Below, in pieces: positions 13,248-24,250 of a DNA stretch of 64,000 bases (positions are counted from its first letter, which is position 1; each line of letters begins with the position of its first letter). Source of the stretch: Saturnia japonica. Taxonomy: Eukaryota; Arthropoda; Insecta; Lepidoptera; Saturniidae. Below the pieces are notes generated by a model, which made no database searches, was not told the DNA's origin, and was given only the letters and a program-made list of their open reading frames with translations. The stretch covers positions 372,001 to 436,000 of the forward strand of contig CM065313.1 of assembly GCA_033032175.1 (NCBI GenBank), in the 5' to 3' direction. The position numbers and the translations under genes are program-made.

Positions 13248-13518
13248 GCTCGGCACATTGACCGTACTGTCCCTGATGCAAATCCATCGGCAGGTGCCAC
13301 TGTCATGCTGGCCTGCATAAACATCTCTTCAGGTTACGTTTAAAGGACCCGATGTCGTAAGAAGGAGGGAACACATTGACCGGGAGAAGGTTACACAGCT
13401 TCACAGTACGACAAAAGCAAGTCACAGATAACTTTTTAGTTCGTGCCGAGATGGAGGTTACTGTAAAATTATGATTCCGAAGCCAGGCGCGTGTGGGTCT
13501 GTTGTGGAATTCGAGCAA
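13248..13518 (-). pseudogene. LINE family B ORF2 C-terminal fragment plus 3' UTR
   Basis: The minus strand frame 13518-13303 encodes 71 residues ending in a Phe-Pro-Pro-Ser-Tyr-Asp-Ile-Gly-Ser-Phe-Lys-Arg-Asn module. This is the extreme C-terminus of an insect non-LTR reverse transcriptase polyprotein (CR1/Jockey-group style '..RT....LWN.LP..VFP..Y....FK'). The same FP-x-Y-x-IGSFKRN ending occurs at 25847-26049, so the two belong to one family. The 3' UTR (13302-13248) has an internal deletion relative to other copies. No endonuclease or polymerase motifs remain, so it is a dead 5'-truncated insertion. Confidence 0.7.
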
Positions 13519-13625
13519 TATTCAGCATGAGACCTCGCGAATCATTAAAGAACAAATTCCAGGAATATGTATGTTAACTTTGGCCTCACAATATACCCTT
13601 TATAACTTAATGTATAGTCGAAAAA

Positions 13626-14048
13626 ACTAAGTCAAGCTAGATAAATTAGTCGTACCGTGTTTTAGACTTAGTAAGACTAATAAAAGTCTTTTAGGTAATA
13701 GTGGTTAGGTTTATAACAAGATCCCGAAGCACATTACTGATTTACCAGACAACAAGTTCAAGGACCATGTCAAGCAGGCTTTACTGTCAAAAGGTTAATA
13801 TAGGTGGATCATTATGTGAATGATAGTGATGTCTGGAAGTGACTCCCTCTCTGTGCATCCACTGAGTTATTATTATTATACTTGTTGTTTTAACATTTGT
13901 ATAGTTGAAAAAAAAAACCGATCGAGTTTCTTGCCGGTTCTTCTCGATGTCTGGGATATATTCCGTACTGGCAGTAGTGTTTTGGCAATCATAAGTACCT
14001 TTTTAGGGCCTAAACTGAATAAATATTATTTTGATTTTAATTTTTTGT
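13626..14048 (+). pseudogene. LINE family F ORF2 C-terminal fragment plus 3' UTR
   Basis: The translated stretch around 13700-13795 contains Tyr-Asn-Lys-Ile-Pro and then Asp-Leu-Pro-Asp-Asn-Lys-Phe-Lys, followed by Ser-Lys-Gly. Such ends are typical of insect LINE ORF2 products ('..YNKIP..I.dLP..kFK..vk..L..k.yY..dd'). The frame has an in-frame TAA near 13796 and then a one-base shift, after which Val-Asp-His-Tyr-Val-Asn-Asp is readable. The 3' UTR runs to TTAGGGCCTAAACTGAATAA and a T/A-rich end. Related 3' UTRs lie at 42436-42665 (minus) and 61945-62004 (plus). It is a decayed fragment. Confidence 0.65.
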
Positions 14049-15322
14049 AGGGAAAGGAGGGGATTAGATTGAACAAAGAATTGAAACGGTAGAACAAGCT
14101 CAGCGAGGTGATGTTCCTGCGCAGCTGAAGCGGGCCAATGTGTTTGGTAGCATCTGCATCATTAACAATGCTAAAAGCCTGTCTCTACAACCTTTCCAGA
14201 GCATCGAGGACGTATTTTACAGATCCATCTCTATTTTGGTTTACCGCATTTCCAGATCAACCTGTGTATTCAGCTGCCGTGTGGCTTACAAAACTACCCT
14301 AGTTTTTTTATATTTTAGCTCGTACAGGTATAATACTGAGTTATAACTTTTTCGAAATACAAATTTTGTTTTATATAAAAAGTCATATAAAAAAGAAACA
14401 GAAAAACCGCGAAACGAAAGTTGATAAAACTATGAACAATTTTTGTTCAAAACTAATCTAATTAAAACAGTGTCTCGGTACGCGAGACGCGAGACGAGAG
14501 ATATGAAACGAGAGATGCGAGACACGCCCTACTCTTTGTCCACAGAACCGAGCAAAGTTTTGAGGCGAACATAAAAACTGAAAAAAATAATTATTTCCTT
14601 CTATCAAACTTTTACTTACATTATTTGAATATTATTATTTTTACTTACGGCATTTCACATTTCACTTTTATAAATAAAATGATTGAAGTTTGCCGTTGTG
14701 GGCGTATCACGCAAAAACTCTACTCGATAGATAGTTGGGATCTACCGACAGTTACCTTCACGGGCTTAAAACGCTTAATTATGATAGTAAGATGTTTGAA
14801 AAGCGGTACAGCGTGAACAAATACTTGTATTATTTATTACATATACTCAGCAATACATCGCAGCTTCTATTTTGTACTTTGTAGCTTGTATTGTAGTTAC
14901 TCTTAAGATATTAAAGACAAAAAAAAAAACGTGTGCGATCGAGGGATAACCGTCAGAAACGAAGTTCCTAAAAAATTAACTTATTTATTTATTTGGAAAT
15001 CCAACAGCATACAATATTTTATATAATATCTTATAGTATGTAATAATTAAAGCCAAAACAGGATTTCACAATTACAGGAAGTGATACATAAAAATATACT
15101 TAAGTAGACAAAAGTTCAATAAGTTCAATTTTTTTTAAATCTAGTTATCAGTTAGTCTTTTTGTCAACTATTTCGCGAGACCACCCTGAGAAGCCCCGCC
15201 AGAAATGAAATGTTTTGCAGTTTGGTGGTCGCCAAAGGAACAGGCCGTGCACGATACTCCTCTGATTGGATCTCTATACGAACACGCACACACACATTCG
15301 TATATAACAGAAAGAGATATTC

Positions 15323-15358
<36 letters not shown>

Positions 15359-15990
15359 CACATGGAGGGAACATTACCATTTTTTATTATGTGACGATTT
15401 TTGACCTATTGCACGGCGCGATAAGGAACTTCATTGCAAAAAAATGATTCAATAACTATTTATGTCCATTACTGAGTCGTGTAATGAAATTAGCAACGGC
15501 ATAGGTAAATAAGAAAGTTAGTGAGTCTGCCAGCCAAGACGTCCATAACTCACGTCATGTTGAATATGATCATAAATCATCGGCGCTACCGAGAGCTACC
15601 GAGCGCTACCGTCTCTCCGTAAGTACTGTCCGGGTGTGAACACATTCATGAACCTAGCGGGGAGTACAAAGCGGTACTAAATATATTCTTGAGAGATTCT
15701 AAGATTAAGTTAATATTTCGAAAAGTTATAATATATTCATAGTTATGTAAGATGCACATGCAGATGCATATTTAGAAGAATTCGGTAACGTCCCTTAACC
15801 ATTGTATTTTTTAATTAAGAATGTTTACACATTGTAACAAAATGTCTAGACTTTAAAGTTGCTTATAAGCCTCTTGTTGTATTGTGGTGTGTCAGTGTTA
15901 TCTAGAAATACAAATGTTGAAATCAATAAGGATTTTTTTTAATAATAAATCAATTTCGGGTAAATTAAAAGCTATTTTGATCTCACGTCA
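14049..15990. other. Unrecognised stretch with simple repeats
   Basis: Contains an imperfect CGAGAC/GAGAGATG-type tandem tract at about 14475-14530 and an AG microsatellite at about 15325-15355. The open frames over 15164-15447 exist because of that AG run and are not real genes. Confidence 0.5.
15325..15355. repeat. (AG)n microsatellite
   Basis: A pure run of about 15 AG/GA dinucleotides. It explains the Ser-Leu and Arg-Glu repeats in frames crossing it. Confidence 0.9.
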
Positions 15991-15999
15991 ATAAAGTAT

Positions 16000-16435
16000 A
16001 ATTTCTATACACGCTCCCTCATAAAATGCTTCCGTGTAACCTATCATAATTGTTCTCACTTCCCGCAAGTACAAATTATTTTAATTTTTCATTATCTCTT
16101 TAATTATATGTCCAAATAACATGCTTTATAGGTCAAGGTTAAACTCCATAAAATTGTATTTATGCTGAAGTAACTTTTGTTCGTAAGGATTAATTTGCCG
16201 TGCCTAAAAACAATGCTTGTACAAGAATTTTTAATCATCAACAAAAAAAAAAACACATGCCAGCTGAGAATGTTGTAGCCTAATGTTAGATATAGATAAC
16301 CTATACTATTCCTCGTGAATCTGGCTGTCATAGACAAAAGAACTTTTTGAATCCGAGTGGTAGTTCTAGAGATTGGCGTGTGAACAAGCAAAAAAGTTTT
16401 CCGCTTTATTATATTATAGTATTAGTATAAATTAG
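16000..16435 (-). repeat. Dispersed repeat family D, copy 1
   Basis: Shares ordered blocks with 22550-23125 (CTATCATAATTGTTCT, then TGTTCGTAAGGATTAAT, then GAATCTGGCTGTCAT-like, then CCGCTTTATTATATTA). On the minus strand the head is a TAATATTATAAAGCGG-like sequence, as in the other copies. Other copies are 23505-24250 (+) and a short one at 30372-30570 (+). No coding capacity. Confidence 0.7.
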
Positions 16436-16499
16436 TGTAGATTATCATGTAAAACGTATTAGTAGCGCCAACTCCCGTAAACATCACAAACTATACGCT

Positions 16500-17045
16500 T
16501 GGAATTGTTGATGATTATGTTTGCCTTGGACAAACTATACAATTTGGTAGATCCAAATTCGAGAAAGAGGTAAATCGTCGAATCTAACTCAGTTGGGCAG
16601 CATTTGGGTAGATACGGAACATTTCAAGATACCGCAGTTTTTCTGGCGAAGGTCTTCGACCAGTGTGTGTTGCCACTGATTATATATCGGGCTGAGACGT
16701 GATCGCTAACTATGGGCTTCATAAGAAAGCTCGATGTACCTCAAACGGTAATGAAGAAGGTTATGATCAGAGTTCCTTTGTGCGATCGAATCAGAAATGA
16801 GGAGAAGTCACCGACATATCTAAGGATAGCTAGACTTGGGCGGGGCACGTAGCTCGTAGAACTGAGGGCTGAGGGGACTAAAGAGTTTTCGAGTGGTGGC
16901 CACTTACCGGAGGACGCAACGTGGGTAGACCCACCACAAGGTGGTCCGACGACGTGATAAAGGTTGTGGGATGTTGGTGGATGCTGGCAGCACAGGACCG
17001 GTCATTGTGGCGATATTTGGGGTAGGCCTACTCCATCAGTGAAAG
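16500..17045 (+). pseudogene. RTE-like LINE reverse transcriptase C-terminal relic
   Basis: Translation in shifting frames gives Tyr-Val-Cys-Leu-Gly-Gln-Thr-Ile, then Glu-Val-Asn-Arg-Arg-Ile, Trp-Ala-Ala-Phe-Gly, and later pieces resembling a Tyr-Gly-Ala-Glu-Thr-Trp-Ser-Leu module, Gly-His-like and Thr-Arg-Trp-Ser-Asp-Asp segments. This order is characteristic of the thumb/C-terminal region of abundant insect endonuclease-reverse transcriptases (RTE-type, as I recall them). Several stops (for example after Arg-Arg-Ile, and in the Glu-Thr-Trp motif, where Trp is TGA) and frameshifts show it is dead. The polymerase active-site motifs are not included. Confidence 0.65.
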
Positions 17046-17451
17046 ACATATCAGCATTTTTTTTTACTTTAGTCCAGAGTCCATATGAATTATTTGTAAT
17101 TATTTTTCCGCTCGCTTATATAATGAAACGCCTTGATAATTTATAACTTAAAAACGTAAAGAATTTTCTACATAGAACTCCAAGATAGCATAATCACGTT
17201 CATAAATTATTTTCCTCTAAGTCATTCTCACTTAATTTAGGTTTTTGAATTAAGTATTTTACTAATTGTGATTTCGCTAATTAATGCTATTTTGAATTTT
17301 GAATTTTGTTTGCTGTTCTAGTATGTTAGTACATTATTATTGAGGAAGGGGGGCAATGACACACAAGGCCATTTAATTCCTAACTAAGAAGTATAGCATA
17401 TATAATACCCTAATTGGAAACTAATAATCATACTTATAACATAAATAATTG

Positions 17452-17527
17452 GTTCTGAACAGGGAACGAACCCGCGATCAGTTGTTTCAATATTAGAGCA
17501 TACTACTATTATGCTATGAGGTCAGAC
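17452..17527 (-). pseudogene. tRNA-shaped pseudogene or SINE head
   Basis: On the minus strand these 76 nt have tRNA spacing. There is a 4-bp D stem (CATA/TATG) with an A-box-like TAGCATAATAGTAGTATGC. A 5-bp T stem pairs throughout (two G-U pairs) around the TTCGTTC loop and B-box-like GGGTTCGTTCCC. The 3' acceptor strand TCAGAAC pairs with TGTCTGA if shifted one base (5 of 7 pairs). The anticodon arm does not pair (TCTAA versus ACAAC); its loop would carry TTG. This argues for a decayed tRNA or tRNA-derived SINE head rather than a working gene. Confidence 0.45.
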
Positions 17528-17540
17528 AAACATCATAAAC

Positions 17541-17563
17541 AAATATATATATATATATATATC
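17541..17563. repeat. (AT)n microsatellite
   Basis: About eleven AT dinucleotides in a row. Confidence 0.85.
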
Positions 17564-17599
17564 TGCGCTCGGTGTCTTATAAACAAAAAAAAAAACAAA

Positions 17600-17760
17600 A
17601 AAACTTATCTAGGTAAACTTTGATTGAAAAACATTATCTAAATGCAAAGTTTCATTGAAATCGCTGGAGCCGTTTTGGTTACACCTTTTACATAATATAT
17701 ATATAGTTCTCGGAAACGGCTCCAGCGATTTACTCACTTAATATAATAAGATAACTTTAT
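17600..17760 (+). repeat. Dispersed repeat family I, copy 2, with internal hairpin
   Basis: Contains AACATTATCTAAATGCAAAG, the uninterrupted version of the site into which the gypsy element at 35979-41673 is inserted. Two 15-base arms, TCGCTGGAGCCGTTT at 17661-17675 and its exact reverse complement at 17714-17728, make a perfect inverted repeat with a 38-base loop. In the other copies the second arm is absent, so it is a local inverted duplication. Confidence 0.65.
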
Positions 17761-19150
17761 AATGTTACTATTTATGTGGCTATGTGTTGGTTTGTTATCT
17801 ACAGAGTATATGTAAGAGGGAAACTCAGAGAAATCCATAGGCTGGATCAAGTTTAATAATATAATGCATCACGAACCCAATAAATTGTTAAATATGAAAT
17901 GTGAGTAAATAACATATTTCGACAGATACGTGCATTCTACGAAAGCTTAGTAAAGAACCATCGCTATGCACTACATATATGTTATCTGCATTAAAACAAA
18001 ATATTCCTGAAGCGGATATATGGGTACCAGCTCGTAGCAAATCGTGCACATTTTCAGTATTAAAGTGCCGAGATGCGTCTGGCGTCTGTAATGTGGCTCC
18101 GCTGCCGCAAAAAGCATTACTCGAATGCACTCGACCCGTTCTTTCCATTTACCTTATTCATACATAACAACTATTCTAAGTGACAGCAGCCTCACATATT
18201 CAATCTCAAAAATAAAATTTGTTAACATTACATTGAGAAGTCCCTTTTTATTATTTTGTTTTGTCATTTTTCTCTTTATATTTTTTTATTGTGGTATATT
18301 CATTTGAGTAATAGCACTGGTCTACAGTGGTTTTGTTGCCCTAGATATAAAAATGATTTTGGGTCCATTTATGCACACAATTCATGAAACTATCAATGAT
18401 TTTGTTAGATTTGCTCTGATTTTTTTTCAAATATATTATATTAGAATGGACTTTCAGTAATTGAAACAAAGTATTGATCCATGACAACTTATCCAGATTC
18501 ACGTGTACGTACTTCAATATTGTCAAATAACTGAGATCTCAGCTGTCTTGTGGAGCAAGGGGTCTGAGAGTGGGGATCACGTGATGTTTGTATGCGTGAA
18601 AAAGGTTGCGCAGAAGCCTAATCATGACTGGAAAATTAAATTTTATTTTTAAGAAACCGATATTTGTTCAAAATATAAGATATAATAAAAATCATGAAAA
18701 TACGAGAACATTGAGAACTTTCATGAATATATTCGTAATTTGAGCACTTGAAAACGTAAAAATTTGCGATGATATCCAGGGCAACAAAAAACACTTTTTT
18801 TTTGTAGGACTGTGTAGTTTATTTATTTTAGGCGCTACTAATATGAAAGCTCCATCATAACCCATTGGTATTAAAATTATCAATCACAATTAATCAATAT
18901 CATTTTTCTATAGTTTCAAATTGCATTTTAGACACCTCACCAGAAGGTTTATATTTCGTTGTAAGAAATATTATAAAGCATGGATGGACTTATAAATAAT
19001 ATGAATCTATCGGCAATAAGCTAAAATACTTATAGATACATATATGCAGAGTTTGTAAAAACATTTTAATTTTTTGTAGGCCAATCGTTATATCGATAGA
19101 TAAATGATTAAAATTGAATGCTAGTAAACTAGGGAAGGTGTGCTATAATA
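17761..19150. other. Unrecognised stretch with one exon-like frame
   Basis: The segment 17928-18165 is open on the plus strand without a stop from just after a possible acceptor (TTTCGACAG). The minus strand 18148-17888 is also open (86 codons). The plus translation begins with Asp-Thr-Cys-Ile-Leu-Arg-Lys-Leu and is Cys-rich. I recognise neither product. It may be a decayed exon or a transposon piece. Confidence 0.3.
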
Positions 19151-19180
19151 ATGTATCTGTAATGTCAAAATAACAGTTTT

Positions 19181-19426
19181 AAAGTGAAACTTTTATTAGA
19201 TCGTCTCAAACTTTTTGGTCTGTGTGTTGCATGTCGCGTGATGGTCGGCCGCGGAGTAGGGATAAAGTGAAAGGCGCTCGCCAGAGCAGCCAAAACCAAT
19301 ATGGCGGCGCCTATATTTTGCCAAGTGTAAAATTAAGATTGATAAAGCGATTTTTATACCCTTAATGGAATATTATTCCAAAAATTTTTAGTTAAATGTC
19401 TGTAATGTGAAAAAAAGTTTCACTTT
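19181..19426. mobile_element. Possible MITE inside family A copy 2
   Basis: The segment is bounded by perfect 14-bp inverted arms, AAAGTGAAACTTTT at 19181-19194 and its reverse complement at 19413-19426. It is missing from other family A copies. It has no open frame. No clear target-site duplication could be assigned, so the superfamily is unknown. A small hairpin (GTGGTTT/AAACCAC) lies just outside at 19431-19448. Confidence 0.4.
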
Positions 19427-19814
19427 TACCGTGGTTTCATAAAACCACACAATCTTTTTTTTTTACTATATGCATATGACAGTATATATAATACAAATAA
19501 CAAAAAGCCCAGTTTTAAAAATTTTGTCTCTCTATTTGTCTGTTTGTTCCGGGTAGTCTCTGAAATGGTTAGACCGATTTTGACGGGACTTTCACTGATA
19601 GATAGCTGATGATATAAGGAGTAACTTAGGCTACTTTTATTTTAGAAAAAGAATTAGGGTTAGGTCATGGTGAATAAATTCGGACGCTTAAATAGCTTGT
19701 GCTGAGTAAACCATAAGAGATATAGCAAATTAATGTACTACATTATTGTAGGTATTAAAAATACCTACAAAAAGTTCTGAAAGAGTATATATCTATTATC
19801 TAAGAAACACCCAC

Positions 19815-20251
19815 TGGTGGTGCGGAATGCGGATGCAAAATATAAAAATAACAAAAAGAAATAGAGCGTGCGTCGTCTGTCCTTAACTGTTCACACCAAA
19901 TCTTAGGTACCAAATAAAAATACGTACTCACCAATTCGTCCAACTCTAACACTTGGATGGCAGGTCTTGATTTTCTATGCGACTCGACGTCTTTATTATT
20001 TATAATGCGATGCGATGCGGTTCCAAATTCTTCAATATTTTACTTATATATCACAGCGGAAAAAATATATTTGCGTGCGGGAGTTATGCATAGCGCACGA
20101 GCGGCGGATGGCGGAACTAGCGCCGATGAGCTATCAGTACTCTGACCATTTCAGGAGACGAAATTGGTCGAATGGCTCCTACAATACCTTTAAATGGATT
20201 CTTGGATTTGATGTGAATGTGTAAACTCATAAAATGCAAAGCGGCGTAAAC
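19815..20251. mobile_element. Unclassified insertion in family A copy 2
   Basis: Family A continuity is broken between AAGAAACACCCAC (19804-19815) and CCACAACAAGCATTTTTG (20252 on). The roughly 437-bp insert has a GATGCGATGCGATGCGG-like tract and small open frames (19957-20224) without known domains. A CCAC duplication at the edges is possible. Class unknown. Confidence 0.35.
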
Positions 20252-20354
20252 ATCCACAACAAGCATTTTTGTCTTTAAAACATCCGGGAGCGGGGGAGAA
20301 AGATTCGCGCGGGCATTCTGTAGTCCACGTGAGCGAAGCCACGGGCATAGCTAG

Positions 20355-22540
20355 TATTAAATGTATATATAGTTGTTGTCATAATAAAGGTGATCATGAT
20401 TACATGACTTGATAGCTTCTATAGTATTAGAAATTAAAACTGCAAAATAAATACATAGTAAAATTTTGTCCTATTTAATTATTGTGTATCACTATTTAGT
20501 ATATTTCTGGAGAAGTTTTATCGTTGTTTTAGTTTCTTTGTTCCGTGAATTCTCTTTTACAAAAGATTCCGATATAAGGGGAGGGTCATATCATAAGTTA
20601 AAGTATCGAACAAAACAAGAATGCTCATGGGCACAGTCCCGCTCTTTCGCATCGGTAGTGTCGTACAGGGTACACGATGCTCGGCTCAGCGCCGCGCCGC
20701 GCACACAAAGCGGAACTTTTTCCAATATCCTTTATTATTGTTTAATCCCTTGGAGAATAATATCACGGGGAGTCTTCCCTTTGATTTTTCTACCTTATGT
20801 TTATGTCGTTGGAAAATAATTTAAAGGATGACTTATAATTCTGTTAAGAGAATTATTATGTCCTACCGCACATTAATTATTAATTATATTTTAACTGCAT
20901 ACCTCTTTAAAATGCATTATTTGATTTTGAGTTTTTTTATTGCCTTGATAAATGATTGCCTTTTAGCTGATAGCAATTACAACCCTATAACAACGCCTTT
21001 TTATTGCCTCTAAATATTATAGTCAAATTCTTCTTCCCTCAAAAAGTTGTTACATAGTAGGTAGCTACTTTTATTACTAAGAGTAGGTGGGTACTGTTTC
21101 AATTTTCTTTTATATAATAGAAATGGAACGTCGATCGAAAGAATAAAACTAATTCTAGTATCAAATCTAGACTAAGCTACATAGTAAATACTTGATGTTG
21201 GGCTATGAAATAAACTAAATAATTGAATAAAAAAGTTTAGATAAATATAATTGGATATGTACTTAATTATTTTTTTTACTTTACCAATGTAACCAGAGGC
21301 GATTGATTTTCTTTGGTATTTTTTTTTCAGTGGTTAAGTTAAAACCCGGCGTCAAGTAGAGAAAGTGCATTCATATAAATAATGACAACAAACAGGTTTA
21401 TTAAGTTATTTTGGAGTTTTCTTTTAAACGGATATATTGTATTAACCCTTCAGCTTGCAAGGTCACACATATGCTTCCACGGGAGCAGGAGACTGCAGGT
21501 CTATCGTACACTGTTAAGTTTAGTTTTGTACCGAGCAAATGAGAAGCAACAACTAGAAGTAAAAGTCTAAGAAAGTATTACGATGACATACGAACTTTGA
21601 AAATTGTTGTAATACAAGTGGGTGTCGGAATATACGGCAATTTCTTTACCCATGGGCGAAAAAACAATTTTGAAATTAACTTTAATAATGTTATTCATGT
21701 TAAAACTTATTACTTAAAGAAAACCTGACCTAAATCCGCTGTGAAGTAGTCGCATGTCTTACGGCCCAACGTGAAATTAATTTGATTTGAATCTATTGAA
21801 GTGAGAAAGAATTTCTACTTAAATAAGGTCAATAGTGTAAGTTACTTTGTAGTTCGTACATAATTTGCTGTGTATTTAACAACTTTGCGCTACTCGATAT
21901 CGGCTCTGTCGCTCCTTCGTTAATGGAATTTCTTAATCAATAGATTAATTTGTTTTCAAAACTTCTGATTAACAATACAACAGTGATATCATATTGATTA
22001 TATAAAAACTAATTTCATTAAAAAATATATTACTTCCATAGAGTTTTTTTATAGTATTTTTACTATCATAATTGCCTATAATGTAGGTTAAATGAAAAAA
22101 GAAATGACTACACTTAAAATATTTCGAATAAATATAAATAGGTTAAAAGTAATATTGTCTCATTATTAGTCTATTTAATCATTAAGATATTTAAAATTTA
22201 TATAGTTTTATTGTACAAAGTCTAAATATATGTAAATAAATCAGTCTAAATAAATCATAGTATATTCGAAACATAATTTAGATTTTGATAATATTGTTAG
22301 TTTATATTTGGAAGTGTTTTTATGAATCTTGTTTATAGCGCATATTACATTCACATCGAGTACTTTATAATAACAAAATCAAGTGTATAATTAAAGTTTT
22401 ATCATCATGGGATTTAGAATCGTAAACAGTTTTGTGAAATAAAAAAAACAGTATATAATATTAATTTCATTGTTAATAGATTTATTGCGTATTGTATGTT
22501 ATTTGCATACTCAAGGTATTTCTCTGAATATATTTAAACT
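20355..22540. other. AT-rich stretch with a small CpG patch
   Basis: A CpG-rich patch at about 20640-20715 (GGCTCAGCGCCGCGCCGCGC) lies in a 117-codon plus frame (20466-20819) with no recognised domain. The remainder is AT-rich with nothing identified. Confidence 0.4.
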
Positions 22541-22549
22541 AGGTGTGAC

Positions 22550-23125
22550 TCACAGTTTCACCCGTGTTAATTTTATCAGAAGAACACCGCGCCGCCAAAG
22601 CACACGTCTATCATAATTGTTCTTCTCGCAAATACAAATTACGTTAATTTTTCATTACCTCCTAAACTATGTACTCAAATAACATATTATAAAGAGCAAA
22701 ATTTAAGTTCACAAAACTGCCTTTATGATGAAATAGCTTCTGTTCGTAAGGATTAATATGCAATGTCTAAAAATAAAGCTTAGATATCACTTTTTAATTT
22801 TCAACAAATTTTTGTCATAAAATATTTTATTATGGCTTATTTATAAGAAATAAGCATATGCTATCGCTGACTATTTTTAGATATACTAAGGACCAATATT
22901 GTTGTACAACATTGTATTTTCGTATCATTAACGCCAGTTAACCCTAAACCTAGCTAAGAGTTTTAACCTAATATTAGATAGCCTATACTGTTCTTCGTGA
23001 GTCTGGCTATCAGATACAAAAATAACTTTTCGAATTCGGCTGGTACTTCCAGAGATTAGCATGTTTAAACAAACAAACAAACAAAAAACATTTCCGCTTT
23101 ATTATATTAGTGTAGATAGTACATA
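22550..23125 (-). repeat. Dispersed repeat family D, copy 2 (left arm of inverted pair)
   Basis: Starts with CAGTTTCACCCGTGTTAATT and ends with CCGCTTTATTATATTAGTGT. The same sequence occurs in opposite orientation at 23505-24250, where it ends in AATTAACATGGGTGAAACCG. Internal ordered blocks (TACAAATTACGTTAATTTTTC, then TGTTCGTAAGGATTAATATG) also match copy 1. No coding capacity. Confidence 0.7.
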
Positions 23126-23282
23126 ATACAAACTAAATAACTTTATATTTTACTTTGGACGTGTGACTTTTTTTATTTGATATAATTTTTACATTCACAA
23201 AGCAGCAACAGTTGCTATTAGGCGTCTCATTTTCTTCAATAAAAAGGCATTACACGTTTTTTTCCCGCAGTAAATCTAAGCC

Positions 23283-23440
23283 GTGGTGCATAATTCAACG
23301 ATGATCGCGCACGGCTGCGGCGAACGAGCGCGTCTTGAACGGCGACTGCTTCACGGCACTCGGCACGCGGCGATACGTACGCAACGCCGTGCCGCGCCGC
23401 GCTCGGTCCGTATAGCCACAGTGCACTGCACGTTTAGTGG
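23283..23440. promoter_or_regulatory. CpG-rich patch between inverted repeats
   Basis: About 150 bp of CpG-rich sequence (GCGCACGGCTGCGGCGAACG, CGTGCCGCGCCGCGCTCGGT) lie between the two opposed family D copies. Open frames on both strands (23283-23600 plus, 23295-23486 minus) are probably a by-product of the low stop frequency in GC-rich DNA. A promoter or regulatory role is possible but unsupported by any visible transcript signal. Confidence 0.3.
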
Positions 23441-23504
23441 TACAATTCCTACTCGTAACAAATGCAACATGCACAACACAGTACATAGTTACAACTACAA
23501 CATT

Positions 23505-24250
23505 TCGGGGGCCAGTTGTATTCGAAAATTCTTTTTGTATATGACATCCAGGCTCTCGAGAAATAGTATAGGCTATTTAAGATTAGGCTACATTTCTTAG
23601 ATAGCCTTAAATATTGATTTTTGTTACGTAAGTCAGAAGTTAAGGCGCTTCCGAACGGCTTTATCTGCGTGCGCTGGCTTAATTGTTGGAAATACAATTT
23701 TCTACAATAATTGATGGAATTATGAGTGCAAACTAAATATAATATGCGCCTGTTAAATCATTAAAGAAATGAATTGCAATTTAAAAAAGTTACTTCTTGT
23801 CATCATATGTGTCAAGCCACAATGTGCTCCGGTGTATTCTTGTAATAATATAATAATAAAACCTTAAATTGCAGTCAAGTCTCTCTATTTTATCAATAAT
23901 ATTGGTAATATCTATAAAAAAGTCAGCGATAGCCGCTTACAAAAGCTACAATAAGGTATTTTGTGAAAAAGACTTGTTGAAAATTAAAAAGTGATTTATA
24001 TGCAAACTTTTTTAGACATGGCATATTAATTCTCACCAACAAAAGTTACTTCATCATAAAGACAATTTTATGAAGTTAAATTTTGATCTGTAGAGTAAGC
24101 TATATGGACACATAGTTTAGGAGATAATGAAAAATTAAAATAATTTGTACTTGCGAAAGAACAATAAATATGAAAGACAACACGGGTGCGTTGGCGGCGC
24201 GGTGTTTGTCGGATAAAATTAACATGGGTGAAACCGTGGAGCACAGATAG
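23505..24250 (+). repeat. Dispersed repeat family D, copy 3 (right arm of inverted pair)
   Basis: The head part (GTATTCGAAAATTCTTTTTG, then GAGAAATAGTATAGGCTATT) is at 23515-23600. The tail part (TTACTTCATCATAAAGACAA through AATTAACATGGGTGAAACCG) is at 24040-24240. Between them is sequence partly shared with copy 2 (AGTCAGCGATAGC). It is inverted relative to 22550-23125. Confidence 0.7.

Larger units (their letters stand above)
19153..20354 (+). repeat. Dispersed repeat family A, copy 2, with two insertions
   Basis: Family A sequence starts at about 19153 (CTGTAATGTCAAAATAACAG), resumes at about 19470-19814 (core TGTTTGTTCCGGGTAGTCTC) and finishes at 20252-20354 with GAGCGAAGCCACGGGCATAG and CTAGTATTA. 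The interruptions at 19181-19426 and about 19815-20251 are absent from copies 1 and 3. So an older A copy received two later insertions. Confidence 0.65.

Noticed and set aside
15164..15447. Overlapping frames with Ser-Leu or Arg-Glu runs on both strands
   Set aside because: They exist because of the AG microsatellite, which has no stop in any frame. There is no other protein-like sequence.
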